DNA of 23,281 bases from Streptomyces griseus (GTDB lineage Bacteria; Bacteroidota; Bacteroidia; Chitinophagales; Chitinophagaceae), in NCBI GenBank assembly GCA_943323705.2, contig CALPIT020000008.1, forward strand, positions 1-23,281. The letters are read 5' to 3'. Numbering within the stretch: position 1 is the stretch's first letter; every line of letters starts with the position of its first letter. Positions 7,179 through 14,862 of this stretch are shown here, piece by piece. A program made the translations under genes and the position numbers. The notes under the pieces were generated by a model. That model was not told where the DNA came from, ran no database searches, and saw only the letters and a program-made list of their open reading frames with translations.

Positions 7179-7398
7179 TTAGTCTTTTTTGTTCACTGAT
7201 TGTTGGATTTAGTGATAGTTGGATATTAGAGGCCTAGATGCTGTATTTTCGAATATAGCCATTGGGATCTTTTAAAATAATTCAAGTATAATTTATTTAA
7301 TTCAGCTTTTGCTAATTTTGTATCGATAATTAGTTTCATTTCTTTACTTTTTACCTTTTCTTTGTTATCTTAGGCCTACCAAAATAACGCTTACCAAC
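7179..7398 (+). promoter_or_regulatory. 220-base leader after the NusG-like gene; possible internal promoter/antitermination region
   Basis: No gene is seen. It contains a hairpin TCACTGA / TTAGTGA (7193-7199 with 7209-7215, one G-U pair, 9-base loop) that lacks a following T-run. It also contains a TAATTTTG box (7313-7320) matching the TAnnTTTG -7 element, but without a good -33 element at the right distance. That box lies inside an inverted repeat CTAATT / AATTAG (7312-7317, 7328-7333). Two AGGCCTA copies flank the region (near 7231 and 7373). A role in restarting or protecting transcription of the downstream genes is inference. Confidence 0.3.
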
Positions 7399-8313
7399 GT
7401 GAAATCTATTATTAGAAAAATAATTGAATTTTTCCTGCCATTTTATTTAATCAATTCCGGAAAAATTAATAAGGTAATAAAAAATGCTGCCGAAGGGAAA
7501 ATCATCCTTTCGGTTTTTTTTCATAATCCTTCAAAAGAACTTTTTGAATCTATTGTGAAATGGTTTTTAGATAAAGAATTTCATTTCATTTCTGCCGACG
7601 ATCTTTATGAAATTAGCATTCACAAAAAAGCATTTCCATCCAAAGCTGTGATTTTTACAGTAGACGACGGATGGAAAGAAAATAAAGAAAATCTGGTTGC
7701 TGTTGCAAACAAATACAACATTCCTGTTTCTATTTTTATAAATACCGATCCTATTGAGAATGGAAATGGTTATTGGGTATCTTATTTGAAATACAGTCAA
7801 GAAACGTTAGGTACGTCTCATTCAGTGGCTTCTCTAAAAAAACAATCTGATTCCCAACGTAAGAATATAGTTTCTCAATTAGAGTCTTCAATCGAATTGC
7901 CACGAGAGGCAATGACAATTGATGAACTAAAGTCTATAAACAATGGGAAAATCAGTTTAGGCGCTCATACACTCTCCCATCCCTTTCTAGTTAATTGTTC
8001 AAATGAGGATTCCCAAAAAGAAATTTTCAGTTCTAAAGAAAAACTTGAAAATTGGCTAGGGACTAAAGTTGAGACTTTCGCTTATCCTTTTGGATCATTT
8101 GGAGAAAGAGAAATTGAATATGTAAAATCAGCCGGATTTAAAATGGCTTTTTCTACAGTTGCGGATTATATAACCAAAGAAAACATAGGCGCTCTATATA
8201 AACTCCCTAGGTTTGAGATAATAGAACATGCTTCATTAAAAGAGAATATTTGTAGAATGACAGGGGTATGGGATGAAACTATAAATTTGATGAAAAAAAA
8301 TAAATCGATTTGA
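7399..8313 (+). CDS. Polysaccharide deacetylase family protein (NodB domain)
   Basis: This 304-residue protein belongs to carbohydrate esterase family 4, metal-dependent enzymes that remove acetyl groups from N-acetylated sugars. Motif 1 is FTVDDGW with the paired Asp89-Asp90. Motif 2 is GAHTLSHPFL with metal ligands His190 and His194. Motif 3 is FAYPFGSF (227-234). These are the catalytic and zinc-binding elements, so activity is likely kept. The start is GTG at 7399; no ATG lies nearby in frame. The N-terminus has a short hydrophobic patch (EFFLPFYLI) but no convincing signal peptide. It may therefore act in the cytoplasm or at the inner membrane face on lipid-linked intermediates rather than on exported polymer. 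Its stop overlaps the next start (TTGA), implying coupled translation. Confidence 0.85.
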   Translation: MKSIIRKIIEFFLPFYLINSGKINKVIKNAAEGKIILSVFFHNPSKELFESIVKWFLDKEFHFISADDLYEISIHKKAFPSKAVIFTVDDGWKENKENLVAVANKYNIPVSIFINTDPIENGNGYWVSYLKYSQETLGTSHSVASLKKQSDSQRKNIVSQLESSIELPREAMTIDELKSINNGKISLGAHTLSHPFLVNCSNEDSQKEIFSSKEKLENWLGTKVETFAYPFGSFGEREIEYVKSAGFKMAFSTVADYITKENIGALYKLPRFEIIEHASLKENICRMTGVWDETINLMKKNKSI

Positions 8314-9608
8314 GTATTATAAAAATCATACCAATAATTCTTGTTTTCGCTTTTTTAGCTTTAATGCTGATCACAAAGGAAAATAAGGATAGGCTATACA
8401 TAAAATTTATAGTTCTAACTTTTCCTTTTTTAAACATACCATTATTCCCCTTATTAAAAGGTTTTAGCCTAATTACATTTATATATTTTTTCTTTTTTTA
8501 TAAAAATAAAAAAACAATCTTTTATGCAAGTAGGTTTTATTTGGTTATATTTTTTGTACTTATTTCATTGATTATTACAGGTCTTTATTTTTCAGAATTA
8601 GGCCCGTCTTTTGTCGGTTTTAGAGATTTGGTTGCAATTTTTCCAATATTTATTTTTGCCAAAATTCTGATTTATGAATTAATTGAAGATGAAAACTATT
8701 TTTTTGAATTATTACATTTACTGAAAATCCTATTAATCATATCATTGATCTTTCTTGGTGTGCAATTAATAATTGGTGTAAAATTTTCATTGTCAAAACA
8801 ACTAAATCCTAACATCATTCTTAGTAATGGCATTAGATATCCTTCTTTTTTTGGGGATCCGCAAGATTTCTCAATGTTTCTGGCAATTTTGAGTTTTATG
8901 TGCTTAATTAAAAAGGATATAAATTCAAAGATTCCTGTCTTTAACTACATATTAATTATACTTTCGGTTTTAGCAATTTTGTCTTCCGGAGGCAGAGCTG
9001 GATTAATTGGATTTATCTTTGGAATCACGCTGATTATTATTTTTGGTAAATCAATTTCTGCAAAAATTTGGGTTATAGTAATCGGAATTTTAATCTATTT
9101 TGTAGTGATGGAATTCCAAAACAAGTTCGCCATCTTTAACCGAGGAACAGATTTAGATGATGCATATAAATTCAGGCATGAAATATGGGGACAAGCATTT
9201 GATATGTTTTTAAATAAACCAATATTTGGTATTGGTATTGGTAACTATGAAAGACATGTGGTATTACATAATCCAGACCAAGTTTGGCCTACAGGAGATG
9301 ACTTCATTCCATTTGATTGTCCTGAAAACGGATATTTGAAATTCTTATCTGAATTGGGTGGCCCCGCCTTTATAATTATTTTCATTATTCTGTTATTGCC
9401 TGTTTTTAGAGGCATGTATATGTTCTTGTTGAAAAAAGATTTTATCTTAATTTATCTTCTTTCCGGATTTATGGTTTGGATGATTGGTTTCAATTCGAAT
9501 TATTCTTTTGGTGACATCAGAATAGAAATTTTAATTGGATTATTAATTTCAATGTTAATTTCCAGACAACATTTTTTATCAAGCAATAACGCTGTAACTA
9601 AAGTATAA
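8310..9608 (+). CDS. wzy: O-antigen/capsule polymerase (Wzy-like, O-antigen ligase family)
   Basis: This 432-residue integral membrane protein has about ten or more hydrophobic helices and very low polar content outside loops. The periplasmic loop typical of the Wzy_C/O-antigen ligase family is visible: SSGGRAGLIG (225-234) ends one helix, then RHEIWGQAFDMFLNKPIFGIGIGNY (289-313) with the conserved Arg, Trp and GxGxGN, and PENGYLKFLSELGG (338-351) in place of the usual HNxYLxxxxExG. This pattern marks enzymes that join lipid-linked repeat units at the periplasmic face of the inner membrane. As the only such gene beside a flippase, it is probably the repeat-unit polymerase. The start is TTG at 8310, overlapping the previous stop by the shared bases TTGA; the later in-frame ATG would remove the first helix. 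Confidence 0.85.
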   Translation: MSIIKIIPIILVFAFLALMLITKENKDRLYIKFIVLTFPFLNIPLFPLLKGFSLITFIYFFFFYKNKKTIFYASRFYLVIFFVLISLIITGLYFSELGPSFVGFRDLVAIFPIFIFAKILIYELIEDENYFFELLHLLKILLIISLIFLGVQLIIGVKFSLSKQLNPNIILSNGIRYPSFFGDPQDFSMFLAILSFMCLIKKDINSKIPVFNYILIILSVLAILSSGGRAGLIGFIFGITLIIIFGKSISAKIWVIVIGILIYFVVMEFQNKFAIFNRGTDLDDAYKFRHEIWGQAFDMFLNKPIFGIGIGNYERHVVLHNPDQVWPTGDDFIPFDCPENGYLKFLSELGGPAFIIIFIILLLPVFRGMYMFLLKKDFILIYLLSGFMVWMIGFNSNYSFGDIRIEILIGLLISMLISRQHFLSSNNAVTKV

Positions 9609-9619
9609 ATTATTAACAT

Positions 9620-11032
9620 TTGAAAGCAATATTAAAAACAAAACTTTTTAAAAACAGTTCCTTTGGAATTATTTCAAGCGTTACACAGAATTTATTCATA
9701 AGTATTTTTTTTGTTGTTATTGCAAGAGCTTATTCAAAAGATGATTTTGCAAATTATATTATAGTTAATACGATATACTCCTTCTTAGTAGGGTTCTCTT
9801 CTTTGGGCTTAGGACATTGGTTTATCAGAGAATTATTAAATAGAAATTTTGAGGAAGATTTTTTATATAAGTTCTTTAAAATGCAATTTATTATTGGTTG
9901 TTTATTTTATTTTGTAAGTATATTAATGACGATATTGCTTTACAAAGATCCTATGATACGAAGCTTTTCGGTTCTTATGAGCATCAACATTATTTTTGAT
10001 AATTTGATTTATGTCATAAAAAATTTAAACATAGCAGAACAAAATCAAAAGAAAACTTTTATACTTACTTTAGTTGAATCTGTTATAAAATGTATTTTAG
10101 CGGTATTCTTATTTTTCTATTTAATACCTGTTTATTATTTAATAAGCATTTTGCTTCTAGTTCGCTTCATTACACTGAATCTGTTTATTAAATATGGTAG
10201 TTCTGATAAATTAAATCTCAATCAAATCATTTATTATAAAATAAAGTTTTTAGAAATAAGAAATATTATTTCTGCAAACTGGTCTTTTGTAATTATGGGT
10301 ACTTTAAGTGTAATTTATTGGAGATTAGGTAATATAATTGTTTCGAAAGTCTTAACTAAAAATGATATTGCTAACTATGAGGTATCGTTCAAGTTACTAT
10401 CAATAGCTTTTGTTTTACCAACAATATTATCTACATCTATTTATCCAATGTTGATTAAAGCATTTAATAATGGTTTTGATGCTTTGAAATCGCTTTTTAC
10501 AACTATTTATTTACCCTATTCTGCTTATGGCATATTGGCGTATTCATTTGTTTGTTCATATTCTGATATTTTTATACCATTATTATTTGGAGATAAATTC
10601 GGTAATACGGCGCTTTATTGCAGAGAGATGTTTATGATCATTTTAATTTTTCCTACTTTTTTGCTTCAAGCAGAATTAATGATTACTATGAAATTAGAAA
10701 AGTTAGATATGGTGTGTAATGTGATTAGTATAGCCGCAAACTTAATTTTAATATTAACCGGGCTACACTTTTACAAATCACTCTCAGTTGTAAACTACTC
10801 AATTTTTATATCAATTTTTGTTTTTCATGTGGTACAAGATGTGATTTTGATTAGAAAAAAAATAGTTAGTATTTCTCACGTATTGCTTTTTTATTTTACA
10901 GTGATTTCGATTATTTTCATTTATAATTTCAATCAATTATTTATCGATAAGAAATTGATTTTTATTTTTATTTTTATCATCATTTCTGTATTTTTTTATT
11001 TTAAAAACCCAATGAAGAACATAGTAAAATAA
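9620..11032 (+). CDS. wzx: Lipid-linked oligosaccharide flippase (Wzx-like)
   Basis: A 470-residue membrane protein of the polysaccharide-synthesis/MOP flippase superfamily, expected to turn the undecaprenyl-linked repeat unit from the cytoplasmic to the periplasmic side. It starts KTKLFKNSSFGIISSVTQNLFISIFFVVIARAYSKDDFANY, the typical family opening (helix 1, then an R-x-x-S-x-x-x-x-A/G-x-Y loop). SLGLGHWFIREL follows in helix 2, and in total there are about 12-14 hydrophobic helices. The start is TTG at 9620, required to include the conserved first helix. It lies 11 bases after the polymerase gene. Substrate cannot be read from sequence because Wzx proteins diverge with the glycan. Confidence 0.88.
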   Translation: MKAILKTKLFKNSSFGIISSVTQNLFISIFFVVIARAYSKDDFANYIIVNTIYSFLVGFSSLGLGHWFIRELLNRNFEEDFLYKFFKMQFIIGCLFYFVSILMTILLYKDPMIRSFSVLMSINIIFDNLIYVIKNLNIAEQNQKKTFILTLVESVIKCILAVFLFFYLIPVYYLISILLLVRFITLNLFIKYGSSDKLNLNQIIYYKIKFLEIRNIISANWSFVIMGTLSVIYWRLGNIIVSKVLTKNDIANYEVSFKLLSIAFVLPTILSTSIYPMLIKAFNNGFDALKSLFTTIYLPYSAYGILAYSFVCSYSDIFIPLLFGDKFGNTALYCREMFMIILIFPTFLLQAELMITMKLEKLDMVCNVISIAANLILILTGLHFYKSLSVVNYSIFISIFVFHVVQDVILIRKKIVSISHVLLFYFTVISIIFIYNFNQLFIDKKLIFIFIFIIISVFFYFKNPMKNIVK

Positions 11033-11054
11033 AAATCAAATAATACTGTAAAAT

Positions 11055-12221
11055 TTGAAACTGAAAACTACCAATAATTTAAAGGTTTTAATTGTATTGC
11101 CGGGCTTTCCTTTAGATATTAATAGTATCAAAGGTGGCGTTCATGCAGCAGTTTCTAATTTGCTTCATGGATTTTTATCTAATGAAATAGCTGTACGTGT
11201 GCTTTCTTTCAATTCCGAAATTAATAACAGACAAATTTATAAGTATAGTGATTCCATTGAAATTGTATATGAGCCCGAAGGTCCCTTTCCTTTTCATTCT
11301 TTAAATTATTTATTCAAAGGGCCTTCGATTTTAAAAAAGAATATTAGAGAATTTAATCCGGATATTTTACATTTTCAAACTGGAAATACTTTAATGTTTA
11401 CAAGATTGTTTGGCACTTTACATGTAAAGTCTATCTTAACCATTCATGCATTTGCATTCGAAGAACTGAAAACTAAAACCTCTACAAAAGATAAACTTAC
11501 TTTTTGGTTTAATGGTCTTATTAATGAACTTTTGCCCATAAAAAATATCATTTACATTTCAGCATCCTCTCAAAGTAAACATTTTTCTAAACGAATAAAT
11601 AATGCTGCTTTAATTCCCAATGCATTAAGACCAGCCTACTTTAATATCCCAGTATCAGAGAATACCAAAAATCAATTACTTTATATTGGCGTTATCAATA
11701 ATCGTAAGAACTTAATTCATCTGTTGCAAACACTTTCTTGTTTGCAAGATGAAAATATTTTTTTTACATTAAATGTATTAGGTGGTTTTAAAGACAAGGA
11801 ATACGAAAATTTGGTTGAAGATTACATGAACAAATCTCAATTGAAAAATCATGTTCATTTTAGAGGCTGGGTTAATCAGGATGATGCAATTAATTTTATT
11901 TCAAATTCAAACATACTTGTTATCCCATCTTTTCAGGAAACATTGCCAATGGTAATCGCTGAAAATATGGCCGCTGGAAAAGTTGTTGTATCCTCTGCTG
12001 TTGGTGGTATACCAGAAATGATTGAAGATCAAAAAAATGGCTTTTTATTCAATTTATCTGATTCCAATTCTTTATATAAAATTCTCCAATCACTTTATAA
12101 TAACGATCAACTTGTAGTTCAAATAGGTAAAAAGGCTAAGGAGTTTGCAATTGCTCGATACCACTGTGATGAAGTTGCCGCAAAAACAATCAGTTTTTAT
12201 AAAAAGGTCTTGAGTAATTGA
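11055..12221 (+). CDS. Glycosyltransferase, GT4 family
   Basis: A 388-residue GT-B enzyme expected to add one sugar from a nucleotide donor to the lipid-linked repeat unit at the cytoplasmic membrane face. The N-terminal Rossmann half begins LKVLIVLPGFPLD with the acceptor-side GGVHAAVSNLL loop (27-37). The C-terminal half opens with ALIPNALRP and LLYIGVINNRKN (208-219). It ends with the GT4 donor-site motif, E295-x7-E303 in FQETLPMVIAENMAAG, followed by VVSSAVGGIPEMIED. Retaining chemistry follows from the family. The start is TTG at 11055, 22 bases after the flippase, which leaves a normal N-terminal strand. Donor and linkage are unknown. It is followed by the largest gap inside the locus. 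Confidence 0.88.
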   Translation: MKLKTTNNLKVLIVLPGFPLDINSIKGGVHAAVSNLLHGFLSNEIAVRVLSFNSEINNRQIYKYSDSIEIVYEPEGPFPFHSLNYLFKGPSILKKNIREFNPDILHFQTGNTLMFTRLFGTLHVKSILTIHAFAFEELKTKTSTKDKLTFWFNGLINELLPIKNIIYISASSQSKHFSKRINNAALIPNALRPAYFNIPVSENTKNQLLYIGVINNRKNLIHLLQTLSCLQDENIFFTLNVLGGFKDKEYENLVEDYMNKSQLKNHVHFRGWVNQDDAINFISNSNILVIPSFQETLPMVIAENMAAGKVVVSSAVGGIPEMIEDQKNGFLFNLSDSNSLYKILQSLYNNDQLVVQIGKKAKEFAIARYHCDEVAAKTISFYKKVLSN

Positions 12222-12512
12222 TTTTTTATTACTTTCTTCAGAAATATCCTAAATTATAGAATTATAATGTGTTTAAAATCTGTAGATTATTATTGTTGTT
12301 TATTTGGAATAAGATAATTTATTTCTCTATACATACAATAAATATATCAAATGACGTTATAGTAATCAACGGATTGAACATGATTTTCAATTCTTTGAAC
12401 AAATAAAAAAATTATTACAAGGAAACAATTCAGAAATTAAGACTTTACACTTCGTTTCGATTAGTTAACTTGTAATATTACAGCTTTGAAATAGGCTGGC
12501 TTACCTCTACTA
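12222..12512 (+). other. 291-base gap with inverted repeats and a short coding-like remnant
   Basis: This is the longest gap inside the locus. It holds a hairpin ATTGAA / TTCAAT (12373-12378, 12386-12391), a 9-base inverted repeat TATTACAAG / CTTGTAATA (12413-12421, 12469-12477), and a perfect 12-bp palindrome TGTAATATTACA (12471-12482) thirty bases before the next start codon. The stretch 12355-12468 is open in one frame and reads like protein (NQRIEHDFQFFEQIKKLLQ...), but it has no start codon and only 37 codons. It may be the tail of a deleted gene. No promoter matching TTTG-N20-TAnnTTTG was found. Confidence 0.4.
12471..12482. repeat. 12-bp palindrome TGTAATATTACA
   Basis: A perfect palindrome 30 bases upstream of the adenylate-forming gene. 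It shares its left half with the 9-base inverted repeat whose other arm is at 12413-12421. The spacing suits either a dimeric regulator site or a structured leader. Confidence 0.5.
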
Positions 12513-13781
12513 ATGAACGATTTTTTTAAATATTACAGTAAGAACAATATTCTTACATTAAATAAGTATAAGCAAATTGATAATTATTACAAATTATCAA
12601 ACAGCAAACTGCTTGATTTATACAACGAAAGATTTATAGCTCTTTTTAAACGTGCTATAACAAAGTCGGCATTTTACAAAAATCTATACAGCTCTCACGG
12701 TATTACCATCAATTCGGTAAAAGATTTATCTGATATCAATAAATTACCAATTATCGAAAAAACTACAATTAGAGAACATGTCGATAAGTTATTTATTGGT
12801 TTTGATTTTATGAAAGTTATAGGGTTAACCAGCGGTACTTCCGGCACTCCCCTTACTGTATACCGCACGGCATTTGACATTGCTACAGAACAGGCCTATA
12901 TCAGACACTATAGGGAAATGTTTGGATATAAATGGGGACAACCCCTATTGTCGATTAGAGGAATGCTGGGCAAAAGCACTCCATATCATCACTTTAAAAA
13001 AGCAAATATTCTCTACATTTCAAGTCCTAATATTAATGAACAAACGATTGAAATGTACTATGATTTGGTCAATAAATTTGGACCGGTTGCCATTGAAGCT
13101 TTCCCAAGTTATTTGTATAAATTCTGTATTGAATTGGAGAAAAAAGGATTGCGCTTACAGGTTGATAATTGTTTTACATCTTCCGAAACTTTAATGGATT
13201 TTCAACGAGAAAAAGTAGAACCGTACTTAAATACTACCATTCACGACTGGTATGGCAATGCAGAAAGGACAATTCTTTTGGCACAAAATGCTAAAATGGA
13301 TTACTACCCATTGCCATTGTATTCAATAAATGAATTCAATGAAAAAAATATAGTTACCACATCTCTGACCAACAATCATTTTCCTTTGATTAGATATCAA
13401 GTGGATGATATTATTCAATTAAAGTCTAAAGGATTTGAAAATAATCTGCTTCATCCACAAGTTGAAAAAATTACGGGCAGAGCAAGTGATAATTTAATTT
13501 TAACTGATGGCAGTGTGGTGGGATGTATTGATCATGCCTTTAAAGGTGTGAAACATATTGAAATGGCTCAGGTTCATCAGTATGATGCTATTGATCCAAT
13601 AGATGTAAAAATAATAGTGAATCAAAATTTCAGTAAGTTGGATGAAGAGCAGTTGAGAGCAAATTTTATAAGAATGGTTGGTACTGAAACACCGTTCTTT
13701 TTCACTTATGCTAAAAAAGAAGATATGGTAGTTCCTAAAAATGGGAAATACCAGTTAATTGTAAAACAAAAACCACAATAA
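12513..13781 (+). CDS. Adenylate-forming enzyme, CapK/PaaK (phenylacetate-CoA ligase-like) family
   Basis: This 422-residue cytoplasmic protein belongs to the ANL superfamily, which activates a carboxylic acid as acyl-AMP. The phosphate-binding loop LTSGTSGTPLTVY is at 105-117. The adenine/acid-site motif HDWYGNAERT is at 244-253, the ribose-binding RYQVDD at 294-299, the hinge ITGRASDN at 320-327, and a C-terminal KNGKYQLIV with Lys412 is the likely catalytic lysine. All core residues are present, so activity is likely. CapK-type relatives recur in capsule loci and have no settled substrate. With no acyl carrier protein or amide ligase beside it, one guess is that it supplies an activated acyl or amino acid for decorating a sugar. 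It is about the length of PaaK (roughly 430 residues). Confidence 0.87.
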   Translation: MNDFFKYYSKNNILTLNKYKQIDNYYKLSNSKLLDLYNERFIALFKRAITKSAFYKNLYSSHGITINSVKDLSDINKLPIIEKTTIREHVDKLFIGFDFMKVIGLTSGTSGTPLTVYRTAFDIATEQAYIRHYREMFGYKWGQPLLSIRGMLGKSTPYHHFKKANILYISSPNINEQTIEMYYDLVNKFGPVAIEAFPSYLYKFCIELEKKGLRLQVDNCFTSSETLMDFQREKVEPYLNTTIHDWYGNAERTILLAQNAKMDYYPLPLYSINEFNEKNIVTTSLTNNHFPLIRYQVDDIIQLKSKGFENNLLHPQVEKITGRASDNLILTDGSVVGCIDHAFKGVKHIEMAQVHQYDAIDPIDVKIIVNQNFSKLDEEQLRANFIRMVGTETPFFFTYAKKEDMVVPKNGKYQLIVKQKPQ

Positions 13782-13803
13782 AAGTAATTTGTATTATCTC
13801 TGA

Positions 13804-14862
13804 ATGAACAAGAAAAAAAACATATTGATTGCAGGGCCGATACTCCCTCCTGCCGGAGGTATCAGTATTCATATTTACAGACTAGAACAGCTGCTAAAAG
13901 ATGAATTCGATTTTTCTTTTATTGATGAAGCTTCGGCCTCTAAAAAAAATGTATTTAATATTCGTTCCTTAAATTTATTTAGCTATATCAAATTGGTTTT
14001 AAATTCTGATTTATTTTTCATCCAGAGCGGGAATAAATATTTCAAGAAACTACATATTCTTACTGGTAAGGTCTTTCGCAAAAAGATGATCATTACACTT
14101 CATGGTTATGGCAATGAACGCAGTACTTTTTTCAGAAAACTGGATTCTAGTTATTTTAATGTTGCGGATAAAATAATTCTTGTAAACAATCAGATAGCTG
14201 CTAAGCTTGATTTGAATCCAACTAAGTGTATTGTTAAACATGCATTTCTACCTCCTGCTATGGAAAATGAAATCGCATTGCCAGATTCGCTTTTATCTAA
14301 AATTAAAATTGCCCGACAAAACAACTGCACCATTATTTGTGGAAATGCTTCCCGTTTAAATACGTTTAACAATCAGGATTTATATGGGCTTGATATGTGT
14401 ATTGAATTGTTGAGAAATCTTAAGGAAAGCAATTATCCTGCATTGTTTGTATTTGTAGTTACATCACTCGATGAAGGAAAAGAAAGGTATGATGCCGGAA
14501 TTCAATTAATTGAGAAATATGGTTTATCAGAACATTTTCTTTTACTCAACAAAGAAATATCATTTGTAAATCTGATTGCTGAATCTGACATTATATTAAG
14601 ACCAACCAACACAGATGGTGATGCATTAACGATTAGAGAAGGGTTGTTTCTTGGAAAATCAGTTGTAGCCTCAGATGTCGTTTTCAGACCAGAAGGTACC
14701 ATTTTATTTAAAACAAGAGATCATGAAGATTTATTGGTTACCATGAAAAAAGTAATTGATAAAAATAAAAACCATAAAAATGAAACAACAATTTCTGCTT
14801 TAAAAAATGAAGACAGGAATTATTATTCAAATCTTTTTAATGAATTGATCAATAATAACTAA
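13804..14862 (+). CDS. Glycosyltransferase, GT-B fold (GT4-like)
   Basis: A 352-residue enzyme expected to extend the repeat unit. The N-terminus NILIAGPILPPAGGISIHIYRL (6-27) is the glycine-rich acceptor loop of GT4-type enzymes, followed by ITLHGYGNE (97-105). The C-terminal donor region reads LRPTNTDGDALTIREGLFLGKSVVASDV (265-292). Here the usual E-x7-E is replaced by D-x6-E (DGDALTIRE), a variant seen in other polysaccharide-locus enzymes. FRPEGTILF follows. Its stop codon is directly followed by the ATG of the next gene with no base between, so the two are co-translated. Donor and linkage are unknown. Confidence 0.82.
   Translation: MNKKKNILIAGPILPPAGGISIHIYRLEQLLKDEFDFSFIDEASASKKNVFNIRSLNLFSYIKLVLNSDLFFIQSGNKYFKKLHILTGKVFRKKMIITLHGYGNERSTFFRKLDSSYFNVADKIILVNNQIAAKLDLNPTKCIVKHAFLPPAMENEIALPDSLLSKIKIARQNNCTIICGNASRLNTFNNQDLYGLDMCIELLRNLKESNYPALFVFVVTSLDEGKERYDAGIQLIEKYGLSEHFLLLNKEISFVNLIAESDIILRPTNTDGDALTIREGLFLGKSVVASDVVFRPEGTILFKTRDHEDLLVTMKKVIDKNKNHKNETTISALKNEDRNYYSNLFNELINNN

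Noticed and set aside
7193..7215. Hairpin after the NusG-like gene as a terminator
   Set aside because: It has one G-U pair, a 9-base loop and no T-run after it, so it is not a convincing intrinsic terminator.
7231..7379. Two AGGCCTA copies flanking the leader as a mobile-element or insertion scar
   Set aside because: Seven bases is too short, there is no transposase or terminal inverted repeat, and the spacing looks random.
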